In this document: positions 1 through 10,713 of the stretch, in pieces
How positions within the stretch are numbered: the stretch's first letter is position 1
Layout of the letters: each line of letters opens with the position of its first letter
NCBI GenBank assembly: GCA_038025085.1
Contig: CM076147.1
Coordinates: 43,670,766-43,734,765 of the forward strand
Length of the DNA: 64,000 nt
Direction of reading: 5' to 3'
From: Tetragonia tetragonoides
Lineage: Eukaryota; Streptophyta; Magnoliopsida; Caryophyllales; Aizoaceae
Position numbers and translations under genes: made by a program
Notes under the pieces: generated by a model
What the model saw: the letters and a program-made list of their open reading frames with translations, nothing else
What the model was told of the DNA's origin: nothing
The model's database searches: none

Positions 1-439
1 AAAGTCAAATAGTTAAGAATCCTGAATTAAAGACATAAAAGTGATTTAAATAGCAAGAAAAAACACATAAAAGTGATTTCAATCTTCGCAAATCTCTTTA
101 CGCTTTATTGAACTCCATGAATAACAACTAATTAAGGGTTTGTAGACCTAGTGGCCCTTGTCCTTGTAAGTAGGGAAATGAGCTAATAACCCCCCTCATT
201 GAGTACTCCATTTTCTTAATTATTAGGTCAATAAACAGTTTTTATTATTTTTGTTATTGTTATTGTTGATAAAACACTGAACAACTGTTGATCACTTAAT
301 CGTATAGAAGTACATAAATATGTTACATTTTTTTTGCAATTTTTGAAGAATACTCTCTGCCTCTTTCTTGAAAAGAAAGTATAAACCCAAACACGAAAAT
401 AATATACAAGCAGAAGCAAATTTAGATGCAACTTACTGA

Positions 440-1090
440 TTTATTTCTTCATTAACATGATATAAGCAATTATACATATAAGCACTAGTAGTACATGTAG
501 AGGCCCCTTTCAAAATCATAATCTTTACTGCTTTGATATATAACTATGTGAAGTAATCAACACATCTAGAGGTTTAAACTAAAATTTGAGGCACAACTAA
601 TACGAGTAATTTGAACCTTACTCAAATAGGTAAGAATTCTTAAATGGAACATGTTTTTGGGTTAAACTCAAATAGTTAAGAATTCAGACAATGCCCATTA
701 ACATGCTGTGAGAGAAATAAGCATCCGACCAACAACAAAAAAAAAAAAGCAAGCAACTTTATTTATTCAGAAACTAAAAATTAAAGCAGGAAAATAAGAT
801 AAAAAAACAATTTTAGGGTTTGATGATGAAAGTAACTTCGTTAATCGGGCAAAACAAGATTGCTTTTCTTTATTTACATGATATATGCAATTATACAAAT
901 TTAGAGCTCCTTTCAGAATCATAATCTTTACTGCTTTGATATATCACTATATGAAGTAATTTGAACCTTACTCAAAACAGGATTAAGAATTCAGGCAATG
1001 CACATTAACATATTGGGAGAGAAATTATTCAGAAATTAAGAAGTAAAGCAGGAAAATAAGATGGAACAACAATTTTAGGGTTTGACCTTC
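440..1090. repeat. Local direct duplication (two diverged copies)
   Basis: The stretch with AATCATAATCTTTACTGC near 517 recurs near 919. The stretch around 679, with an EcoRI-like AAGAATTC and a run reading CATTAACAT, recurs near 985. The two copies are about 300-400 bp apart and diverged by substitutions and small indels. No coding potential is visible. The first 1100 bases otherwise hold only AT-rich sequence. Confidence 0.7.
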
Positions 1091-1161
1091 GTTAATCGGC
1101 AAAACAGGATTGATTTTCCATGAACAGCAAAAAAATGAAGAACATATATCTGAAGTATCAT

Positions 1162-1202
<41 letters not shown>
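1162..1202. repeat. (GA)n microsatellite
   Basis: An uninterrupted run of about 20 GA units. It lies about 400 bp upstream of the TATA-like box at 1612. GA/CT tracts also mark the leaders of both intact genes in the window. Confidence 0.95.
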
Positions 1203-1204
<2 letters not shown>

Positions 1205-1319
1205 TGAAGAATGCCGCGCGTAATTGGGATCTATTTATAGGTTTTAATTAGGAATGACGGTGATGGAGGGCGGTTTATATATACGAGGAGCGCACTGGCT
1301 GGAATTAATACTCTAATAA

Positions 1320-1575
1320 TTGTCCTTGAATGGGAAAACGCGCTTCAGTCAAAAGAAGAACAAAAAAACACGTTTTAGTCAAACAAGAGGAAACACACGT
1401 CTAATTTATATAGAAGAAAAACGCGTTTAATTCGGAGAACAGGAGAAAAAACACGGTTATGTCAAAGAAGATTGAAAAGAAAGCGCCTATGACAGCAGAG
1501 AAATATAAAAACGCGTTCATTCCAGCAAAGATTGAGAAAAACACGTTTTAGTCAAAACTAAGCTGTAAAAACGAG
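1320..1575 (+). promoter_or_regulatory. CGCG-motif module, copy 1
   Basis: The sequence repeatedly carries AACGCG, ACGCGTTT, ACACGTTT and similar cores, spaced by roughly 40-60 bp. The part from about 1376 to 1572 is clearly homologous to 57066-57260. Both share, in order, GTCAAACAAGAGGAAA, ACGCGTTTAATTCGGAGAA and AAAGATTGAGAAAAAC. CGCG cores of the form (A/C)CGCG(G/T) are known binding sites of CAMTA calmodulin-binding transcription factors. That this module binds them is inference. Its position just upstream of a TATA box suggests promoter DNA. Confidence 0.5.
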
Positions 1576-1611
1576 TAGTTATAAACCCACGCCGACATAA
1601 AGAAAATAGCC

Positions 1612-1619
1612 CTATATAT
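1612..1619 (+). promoter_or_regulatory. TATA box candidate
   Basis: CTATATATA lies about 105 bp before an ATG in good context and just after the CGCG module. A pyrimidine-rich leader (TCTCTTTTCTCTCTCC) follows. Transcription has not been shown. Confidence 0.45.
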
Positions 1620-1722
1620 AGCTGATGATTTGATAATGGTCTTTACACTTTTCAAGAACACTCGTGCTCTCTGATACTCCCATTCTCTTTTCTCTCTCCT
1701 CTGAAGAAGAAAGGAAGAAAGA

Positions 1723-1791
1723 ATGGCTTCAATTTGTACGAGTCTTCCATATCCGAATAATGTCAGTCTTGATTTCTCCAACCTGTGGTAA
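1723..1791 (+). CDS. Possible first exon or 22-codon ORF
   Basis: An ATG in good plant context (AAAGAATGGCTTC) opens a 22-codon frame beginning MASICTSL and ending NLW before a TAA. Within the last codons the sequence CTGTGGTAATT could also be a splice donor (TG|GTAATT), which would make this exon 1 of a longer transcript. It lies downstream of a TATA box and CT-rich leader. The next recognisable exons on this strand are the broken CAP-H exons, but I cannot show that this exon belongs to them. I do not recognise the peptide. Confidence 0.25.
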   Translation: MASICTSLPYPNNVSLDFSNLW

Positions 1792-2059
1792 TTTTCGTTG
1801 AATCAGTAATTCAAGTAAATTTAATTCTTTTTTGATTTGTGTTGAATCCTATTATTGTTACTGCTGAAATTGTAATGGTGATAATACTGAAATTACTTGG
1901 TGAAAAACACAATTTAGTTGAATAATTAGGGTTTCCTGAATATTGCGCACCATCTGTTTGATAATTTGCCATGAAGACACCAACCATTTGTATCTGTTTT
2001 ATAGTTATCCTGTTAAGTTTTTAATTGTTATAAGTCATTGATCTTTAGTTAATTCTATT

Positions 2060-5000
2060 TGTTCCTGACTTGTTGTTGCCAGTTGAATCGGAGTTTATTT
2101 ATGTTTGTTTGGACGGGGTTGGGGGAGGGTGTTGTCAAAAATTGGAACTTGATGAATTAGGGTTTTTTTAAATTTGGACCCTGTTGAAATCTAATCAGAA
2201 GATTACTTGGGTTTTTTTTTTTTTTTTTTTTTTAAAAACATTTTTTTCCATAGGAAAGCCATTCAACTTCAGGGTAGTAAAGATACCTCTGATGCCCATT
2301 TGTTCCTCATTTCATATTAATTGCTTTTACCCCATTTTGGGCAGCCATTCATTTCAGGGGATGTTGAATTCCTTGTGTGAAATGTAGAAAATAAATGGGC
2401 ATCTCAGTGAGATTGTCAAAGTTGAAGCTGAAGAAGAATGCTGACACCAACTTTTAAAAGGTAAGATACTTCATTTTCTTTGTAATTTATACATTTGAAT
2501 TTTTTTACTGATACCATTTCCTATGCCATGCTTTTTAATGTGATGCTTTTCACTATTCCAGACCTGGCTTGAACTATATTAACATGCGTTTCTCTTCTTA
2601 TCTATATTGGTATGCATAAGGCCAGTCTAGAGAGTCATAACATATTCCTTCTCTTTACTCTGTTGGCAAAACGGTTTGATATTGACTTTCAAATACTTCT
2701 TGTCTTCCTGACATCAGATCTTTTCACTTATGACCTCTGTCATTGTTTGGCAGGCAAGCTGGGGTGAAGATTTTTGCATTTAGGATGGATTCAGTGTATT
2801 CTGAAGCGAATAAAGTCCTTGGTGGAATCAGTAGAGCTGGTTTTGAAGATCAACAAGGTTTGTCACAATTTTTCATGGAAACATATCTAATTTCATATGT
2901 AGGATGGTAGATGTTTAAGCCAACTCTTTTGCTATTTGTCCATGATATGCTTAAATACAAGTAAAGGAAAAAAAAAAAAAAGAAAAAAGTAACTGCTTTG
3001 CTCATCAAGATGAAAAAAAAAAATAATAATAATAACAACTTCATGGACCTTGACCTTTTAGAGGTTTCATAATTAACTGCATATACTTTTTGAATATCTA
3101 ACTGAAGAATTATGCATATCTCTGGTTCGTTCCTTGTAATTTGCAATCCACTAATTATCTGCTGAATTTGGAAAATTGGCAAATGCTGCTGAAGCTTTGT
3201 GCAACCTGAGGCCCAAAGAACTTGATGTTGGACTCTGCCCTGAACTCTGATGATAATGTCTTCAGCTTAAAGTGTTTTGATACTGCAAAAGATGCAGAGA
3301 ACCATTTCTTCCTTGATCTCAAAACACTGGTAAAACTTATATTTCACTAGGATTTTTTATTAAGTAGTTTCCCCGAGAACTTGGGCCATTGGGAAGTTAT
3401 TCACTCCTTGTGTCCCAAATATTGGTAGCAATTTTATGCATTGATTGCTTTTTCTACCATATGGACTACTCATATATATAACATGTAAAGCATGATTTCA
3501 AGCCAACTTTAAGCTTATCATTGTCATCTTCAAACTACTAGTGCTGCTGGCTGCTACTACTATCACTACTACTAAAATTCCTTTCTGCTTTCACTACTAC
3601 TATTGCTTCTATATATTGTATCGAAATCCAAGTTAGGGATTATTATTGTATGATTATTATCTAGTGTTCATTTCTAATCCACACAATTGTCGATTTCTCA
3701 TGCAGTTATCACCTTTATCAACCCTGGAGTCTTCTTTTGATGCTTTGAATGTCAAGAAGTTTGATGGTAACGAAGCTTTGATGTTCATCCCCCCCCCCCT
3801 ATTTACCTAACATACATTTCTATGGTTTTCCAGTTGCGTTTGCAGTTGATCCTCTGTATCGTTAGATAACTGCCCAATTTGATGAGGGCGGGGCAAAGGG
3901 TCTCCTTTTAAACAACCTTGGAGTCCATAACTGATAATAACTTTCCCAATCCGATTGATGCCTCTTTTGCTGGAGGTTAGTATGAATTTGAACACTTCTG
4001 CAGCACAGGAACTTCTCATTTCATTTTCCATATGTTAAGTGTTTTGCTTTTCTTTCTCTCACAGAATGCATTGAGCAGATGGTGTAAAATGCACATACAA
4101 AGAAAGATACATATGCCCTAGTTTAAGTGCTATTGTGGAGCATCTTGATGAGTATAGTTTGCAACATAGCGAACTTCATACTGCTCAGGATTCTATGTGT
4201 GATCATAGCGCAATTGATTGATAGCACAGTCGGGTTCAATGAGGTCCCGGATACGAGCACTAGTGATGATGTAGCCCCACAAGAAAGGTATTGAGTTGGA
4301 TGATGATTCATATCATAATGCTGAGGCATGGTCATTTGATCACAATGAAGAGCCTAATGTTGATGATGATAGCTTTAATGTCTGTGATCAAAACGTGTAA
4401 AGTCATCCTGAGGTATCTATAAGTACTATAACGCTAAAAGTTGATGTTCTTCTGACATTGTAGTTTCTTAGTTTCCTTTGGCTTATAACCAAAATTATAT
4501 TCTGAAAAGCTATTTTCTGGCATGAGATTGTGTTAACCTGAGCTCTTTGACTTGTAGGATCAAGATCCATTTATGTTCGGTGGACCTGATACGTATGACA
4601 AATTTGTAAATGTTCCATCACTTTTATTTGGGGTTACAAGAATCACATCAAGTCAGAATGCATGGGATGGGACATGACTACTGGAAGTATCGGAAATCTA
4701 AGGGTTCGTTTGGCAATGCTTGGTAGTAATTTGTATTATATTGTGCTGTTTTCTAATAAAGATATCGACTTTGCCTCAGGTTCTGAGATTGTTACTGCAC
4801 AAGACGGTGAGGTGTCTGAAGCAGATATTGATTTCTTGAAATCTTTGGACGAAGACTTGCCTGGTATATATGCAAACCCCAAAAATCAAGTCATTGCTGC
4901 TTCCTTCAACAAAAAATTCCTTACTCCAACAAACTTCCAGATAATCACCATCATGGACCAGAGGATCTCGTAAAATAGTTTCTTCTTCGAAATGTCATGA

Positions 5001-5220
5001 TAATTTCAGATTCGGGATTATTGTCCTCCCTCTATACAACCCGCTTATTCAAGAAAAAGGAGCAAAAACAAATAATAAATGATCAAGAATCCCGTAAGAG
5101 GTATCTCTGCCAAGTGGAAGACAACCTGTGCTCAATTCATTGGATGGTATATTTTGCAAACTCAGAGTTGGTTTATAGATTTTCGTTTGGAGACTCCGTT
5201 TTGGTTAGGTCATTTTAATC
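2060..5220 (+). pseudogene. CAP-H: Condensin subunit CAP-H pseudogene, copy 1
   Basis: CAP-H (Barren/BRRN1) is the kleisin subunit of condensin I. Recognisable exons in order: about 2385-2461 (GHLSEIVKVEAEEE), 2755-2859 (QAGVKIFAFRMDSVYSEA, then LGGISRAGFEDQQ), 3705-3767 (LSPLSTLESSF, then ALNVKKFD), 3833-3930 (VAFAVDPLYR, stop, TAQFDEGGAKGLLLNN), about 4125-4400 (SAIVEHLDEY and EAWSFDHNEEPNVDDDSF in shifted frames) and 4560-4980 (DYWKYRKSKG, then SEADIDFLKSLDEDLPG). Splice sites survive at several borders, so this is a duplicated gene and not a retrocopy. Lesions include a TAG in 3833-3930, frameshifts near 2440, 4240 and 4675, and a stop after the frame at 4973. No full-length CAP-H lies in the window. 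Confidence 0.8.
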
Positions 5221-5839
5221 TGTAACTTGTAGCTTATTGTATGCAATCTATCTCCTTCTTTCTAGTTTCATAAGACTCATAACTGATAGTTGCTTGTCCA
5301 TCACAGTGTCAGGGGAAGAGGGGCATGTATGACGTCCATCTCACATACTCAAGGATTCCTTATAGCATGTTCCATTCAGCATGTGTCATCAACTATGTGT
5401 TTGAATTACCTATGAAGACATGGAAATTGGTGGTTAGTGGATGTGACATTCCTGTACTGGGATCCACGTAGCTTGCATACTACAAATATGTTACTCAGAT
5501 GAGCCTCCTTCTCCCTCCAATACCTGTCTCAATGGGGACTAGATCATCGAGCTCTTGTCCAAGTGCATCAACCTTGCCAGTGACAATGTCAGTGAGTTAG
5601 TCTCTCTCTCTCTCTGTCTCTCATCAATTTTCTCTCTCTTCAAAAGTAGTTCACAATTTGCACAATTTCCCTCTATGTGCTCATTTTCTTTAATTTATCA
5701 CCCCTGTTCAAAATTATGCTCTTCCAATTTGGGATTTACAATGTTCTTGTTAGCCAATTTTTTTTGTCCATCAGATAGTAAAAAGCTTAGTAAGAAAAGT
5801 GTAAAAGTTATGGGTCTTTAGTTAATCCTGCCTTCAAAA

Positions 5840-7790
5840 TCTGTTCCTGGCTTGTCCTTTAACGTTTTTGCCAGTTGAAGTGGACTATTTTTATGTTTGT
5901 TTGAATGGGGTTGGGGGAAGGTGTTGTGAATGATTGTAACTTGATGAATTAGGCTTAATTGGACTCCTTGTGGAACTGTAGAAAGTTAGTCAGGAGATTA
6001 CTTTGGGTTTGCTTTTTTGAGGATTTTATATAGGGCAGCTATTCAGGGTAAAGATACCCCTGTTACCCATTTGTTACTGATTTGGTATGATTCCTTTTCT
6101 CCCCTTAATTTGTTGCAATTTTGATTTTTGGGGAATTATGTTTATGTGTTGATCATTTCTGGGGTTGCCATCAGAGTATTATTTTTTTTTTTTTTTTGAG
6201 GGGTAAGGCTTAGGGGGATATTAAACTGATGTGATATGATTAATTGTGATTGTGTTAGTATTGAAATACTGATGTGAAATGTAGAAAATAATTAAAAAGA
6301 GTACTTGGGAGCTGAAACTTATAGATAATCTCACAACGTTGAAGCACAAGAAGATGTTCAGACCAACTTCCAAAAGGTAAGATACTCCATTTTCTTTGTA
6401 GTTTATACACTTCGATTTATACTAAATTACAGAAGCTGATATGCCATCTGGAGGTAGCTCGTCTCTTAGGCAAACCATTTGAATGTCTATACTTCTCACA
6501 ATTCCAGATATTGCTCATGCTAAAAAGAAAGCACTGAGTGATGAATTGCATGCCATTTGTTTTATGTTCTTTTATAGATAACTGATCCCATGGCGCCTGA
6601 AGTTTACTACCACGAAAACCTCCGCCCCTGACTTTGAGGGGACTCGAACTTGGTATCTCTGGAATAAATTTGTTGAATGATTGCTGATGAATTTATTGTA
6701 TCTACGTGAGTTCCTCTGGTTGTTTTATGTTGTCAGGCATAAGGCGGATATGTTACCTAGAGTCAAAAAGAAATGGAATTGCAGAAATTAAAATTTATCT
6801 AACATGACTTCTTCTAATATTGTTGGCTAAAGGGATAGATATTGAGTGGAAAATCTTTTTCTGTCTTACTGACGGTTGACAACTTGACATGAGTTTTTTT
6901 TCTGCCCATGACTGTTATTGTTAGACTGACAATTTTAGACTAGAAGCTGGAATGACGATTTATGCACTTAGGGTGGATTCAGTGCATTCTGAAGGGTATA
7001 AGTCCTTCGGTGGAATCAGTAGAGCTGGTTTCAAAGATCGACAAGGTTCGTCTTTGTCTGCATTTTTCCTGATGGGAACATATCTAATTTCAAATGTAGA
7101 ATGTAGGCGCCGAAGCAAACTCTCTTGCTTGTTGTCAATGATATGCTTAATAACAGGGGGGAGAAAAGGAGTAACCTCTTTGCTTATCAATATTGAGAGT
7201 GCATGCACCTTAACCTTCTTAGAGGCTTCATGTGTTTCATGCTAAGCAAGTTCAGAGAATTTAATGCGAGAACAAGCTTGTACATCTCAGAGTTGTTCTT
7301 TTATGGCAGGGACATAAAGAAGATGAGGGTAATATATTGGTTATTTGGCTTATATTCATGGCGGAATTAGCGAGAAGAAAAAAAGGAACGATTGGAGGAT
7401 CCTCTGGAAGGAATGAACCGTGTGTATAAACCTTAAGGAGTCAATATCATGTACCCAGTTTCTAGCTGAAAACTAAGCTCTCAAGTCTCAGGCATTGAAT
7501 GGTCCTCTTTCCTTAGTTACTTGTCTTGTGCATGCCTGAAAAGAGATGGTAGTGTAGGTGTTTAGGCTGTCTTGTCATAATTTATTGTCTTGAGCAGCAC
7601 TAGATCTGATGCGGGAGCATCATTGAAAATACGCATCAAGATCATTTGCTTTCTTCATGTTGGTCTATCTATTGATGTGGTTACTGACAGAAATCTTGGT
7701 GCAGGTCACAATGGCAACAATGAGCATGATGTGGATCAGCCTAGAAAGGAGCAGCAGAGGAAGCTTGCTTCCCTGTAATATGCAAGCCAC
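5840..7790 (+). pseudogene. CAP-H: CAP-H pseudogene, copy 2 (5' part only)
   Basis: This is a second, diverged copy of the 5' half of the same gene. The intron sequence at 5855-5955 matches 2075-2160. The exon at about 6290-6376 reads STWELKLIDNL and, in another frame, VEAQEDVQTNFQK before a GTAAG donor, so a deletion separates the two halves. The exon at 6939-7047 reads LEAGMTIYALRVDSVHSE, then FGGISRAGFKDRQ. A later piece at 7705-7780 reads GNNEHDVDQPRKEQQRKLA. Nothing matching the downstream CAP-H exons follows. The two copies retain different exon sequence, so each has decayed separately. Confidence 0.7.
6581..6662 (-). mobile_element. tRNA-derived SINE fragment (family 1)
   Basis: On the minus strand the sequence carries a B-box-like CAAGTTCGAGTCCCCTCA followed by a GGAGGTTTTCG stretch. 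It matches the pieces at 24594-24728 and 35980-36136. The A-box half is missing, so the copy is truncated. It sits in an intron of CAP-H copy 2. Confidence 0.55.
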
Positions 7791-7799
7791 TAATTAGCT

Positions 7800-8760
7800 G
7801 CGTGTAATATCATTGTCATCTGCCATACTACTGTGACCGTCGTGAGAGTGTCTCCTGTCTACTATGGTACGATGTAAGGTGCGTAGTCCGCCTTTTTCTT
7901 TTCTGTTCTTGTTTCCTTCGAGTGTTTCGTTCTTTTTTCCCCCAAGCCTCCACAATGAATCCTTCATTAAGTTCATTCCCTGAACTTCTATACATCTTTT
8001 AAATGGTAGTACAGTATGTCATTTCTATAAGGTATCATCTTCCATTGAGTTTTTCTTTTACTGCTGCTACTGTTTCCTAAAATGAAGTATTTTTGTTCGT
8101 ATTCAGCCACATTTAAGGTAAAATTTGAACTAATTTGACCATCAAATGATCAAGAGGCAAATGATGATTGATTGAAAGTCAATGTAACCCAAATTTAGCT
8201 CTATTGAGTTCAATAGTTAAATGTCTTCAAAGAAGGGTTTTTTTTCTTTAATGTAGAATGTGGTTTTTAAATGATACTCCTTAGCATATTAACAGCGATC
8301 TCTGACGATAATCCTACCCTATGTAGCGTCCTTTTCCTCTTCTCTCCGAGAACTATGGGAGGGAAATACCATTACAAGTTAAAATTAGTCTGTTTTGACT
8401 ATTCTCAACCTGCAAAATAGTTGTTTATTTTTTTCTTCTTCTTTAGGTTCGATGCTGTTAGTTTGTTTGTCTTCCCATTGGTCAAAACCTTTGCTTCCCC
8501 TTAATTTGAGAATTATCTACTCTCATATTGTAACAGTTATGTTGCTTTGCGAGATTGAAGATCTGGAGGACCTTATAGATTTTTGCTTCAACGAATTTGT
8601 TGTCAACATCTCCATCAAGAAAGATGCTATGTCGTCAACTATTATGTATAGTTGATTTTATGCCATGGTTCCAGTGCTGAGAATAGTGAAAAGGAAAGGA
8701 TTTTGGATTGTTACTGTAAGCCTTTTTTTCTCAAATAATTATTTTATTTGTCTTTGCACT
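7800..8760. other. No gene recognised
   Basis: I see only short open frames without family resemblance and mixed AT-rich sequence. Nothing here can be assigned. Confidence 0.4.
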
Positions 8761-8860
8761 AACTGCTGTACTTTATAAGGAACCAATAGAGAGAGATTTA
8801 AATACATAAAGTGATGAAAGATTAAAGATTGTGAATTTTCCAATGCTGTGCGGAGTATTC

Positions 8861-8968
8861 TGTTGAATTGGTGTGTTTGGTGTACATAGAAGACCACTCA
8901 GTGCCATGAATGTATTTTGTTGAATTGGTGTGTTTGGTGTACATAGAAGACCACTCAGTGCCATGAAT
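8861..8968. repeat. Tandem duplication, 57-bp period
   Basis: A 51-bp block starting TGTTGAATTGGTGTGTTTGG and ending GTGCCATGAATG occurs at 8861-8911 and again at 8918-8968, separated by 6 bp. The blocks are identical, which suggests a recent event. Confidence 0.9.
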
Positions 8969-9191
8969 GCAAGTCGTTCCATCGGTATTTTAGAGGCAAG
9001 CTCCATGTTCAGAGACTTAGAACCTAGAAGGGTGACTCAAGTAATAGCTGGGTTCGAATTGTGGCCTGAAAGTTTCATTCGGATTTTTGGTGGCAATCAG
9101 CGTAGTGTACATTAGGTAGTAGCTCACATACAATACTTGGTATATGTTGAATTTTATGCTTTTAGCCAGCGAGAGATGGATTTGCTTATAC

Positions 9192-9424
9192 TTGAGTATG
9201 TTTCTGTGGTATACCTTTGGACGACGTCTGCACATACCCATAGCCATCTGCAACTCAGGAACTGTCTTTTGTTCGGGTTGTTTACAAACGTGGTATATAT
9301 GAAGGGAGGGCAAGCAAAGGGCTCTCCAGCAAGAATGTTATCCTGAAGATATCAAGCTGCAACTTCACTATCCTCATGTTGTAGCGTTGCAGCACAATTA
9401 GGATGGTAAAGGTACCCACAGGTG
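9192..9424 (-). pseudogene. EDM2: Fragment of EDM2 exon 7 (PHD-like region)
   Basis: This minus-strand stretch is a diverged copy of EDM2 exon 7, whose intact counterpart is at 29336-29583. Recognisable pieces are CGYLYHPNC, ILAGEPFACP and KQPEQKTVPELQMA, then CRRRPKVYH. A stop and an insertion break the frame. The flanking exons 6 and 8 are absent, so this is an isolated exon piece and not a gene duplicate. It abuts a CAP-H fragment on the other strand. Confidence 0.8.
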
Positions 9425-9436
9425 TAAAAGTATCCA

Positions 9437-9462
9437 CTGCCCAATTTGATGAGGGCGGAGTG
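9437..9462 (+). pseudogene. CAP-H: Short CAP-H exon fragment
   Basis: ACTGCCCAATTTGATGAGGG, followed by CGG, is shared exactly with CAP-H copy 1 near 3869. It encodes TAQFDEGG, a conserved CAP-H stretch. It begins 13 bp from the end of the EDM2 fragment and lies in the opposite orientation to it. Confidence 0.65.
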
Positions 9463-10035
9463 GTCATAGTAGATTATGATTGAGGCGCGCGTACTAATAC
9501 CCCAATTCAATTCCCATTGCAGCAACTTTTTTTTTATTTATCATATTGGTATATTCAATAAGCCTATTTATGATTATCGAACTTTCCGGGGAGCACCTAC
9601 ACGAAATATGGAATACCCGATGCCGTGCGTTAGGAGGCGCCCTTTAGCCACGCCTAAAGGAAGTTCCTCTTTGCAAACCAAAAAAAAAAAAAACAAAAAA
9701 AAACCCTATTTATGATTATCGAAAATCAAAAGTGTATTCTTCAACCACTATCTTTTTATTTTTTCATCTTATTTCAAATTATGTACAATCCTTTTAATTA
9801 TTGAATTGTCTTGCTCTATGTAGATTGATTAATAGGTTAATTCTAATAAATAAGCTTATTCAAAAGTAAAAACGTCAATAAGTATTCTTATAATTTTAGT
9901 AACATAGAATGGAAAAATTTTTGGATTATTGAATGGTATAGTTTGGACTCTATTATTAATGGTTTGCTTTTATGAAAAACCAGAGTATTAAGTAAAGATT
10001 TTTATTTGCCACTACATAATTTTACTCAACTTTCT

Positions 10036-10330
10036 AATCTAAGCTACGGCTTCCGCTCCTGTGTAAGATATGAGTCGTACCTCAATGTAAACAACCAAGG
10101 CTCGAAAATGCGGGGTGCTCTCAGTTAGGATCCTGACTTGGCAAACAATTGGCTTCCCGTCAACTCCCCCCCCCCCCGGAACACGAAGATGGGGGCCCGC
10201 ACAGTACCTCTGGTTCAATAGGTTTGGTCTACATAGAACCATTGTTGTAAGACAATCCTATGATTAGGCGCGGCCAACTGAAGTGATCAAGGGCATAAGC
10301 GAAGTACAATTCTGACATCCGGTACCAAGG
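10036..10330 (-). pseudogene. Inverted S28 peptidase exon 1 fragment
   Basis: On the minus strand the sequence resembles exon 1 of the S28 gene at 55705-56100. Pieces read ELYFAYALDHFSWPR, IVLQQWFYVDQTY, YCAGPHLRVPGGG and STPHFRALVVYIE before a GTAAG-like end. Frameshifts and a TGA replacing an expected Trp codon break it. An 11-base C run interrupts it near 10167. It points away from the remaining exons of copy A, which start at 10714 on the plus strand, so the gene was split by an inversion. Confidence 0.75.
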
Positions 10331-10713
10331 ACGGGGATTTAGCCAGAAATGCAAGACAATATAAAGGATGGTAAAAATGATTGTTAATGTAAAGACAGCT
10401 GAAGAAATTACAGAATACTAGTTGAGACTTGAGATAAGTGAACAGATACAAAAATAAGAGAAAATGGAAACCTATGTTCTAAAGAAAGTAGAAGATTTAC
10501 ATACAATGCACGTGTAATGTATGTGCAATTTATGTTAAAAAAAAAAAAAACTTCTATAACTTTAGATACCTAAATATATAGTATGTCATACACTAGATCA
10601 TCATCTTTATTTATTTTTTTATATTATACTTTTAAGCATTTTTACACATACGTTAACACTATAACAAATCGGATTAAATGAGGCTAGCAAATTAGGCTAC
10701 TTAGACCTCCTTT

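Noticed and set aside
5578..5640. Pyrimidine-rich tract as a promoter leader
   Set aside because: No TATA box or coding start follows in a suitable position. It probably belongs to duplicated intron DNA.
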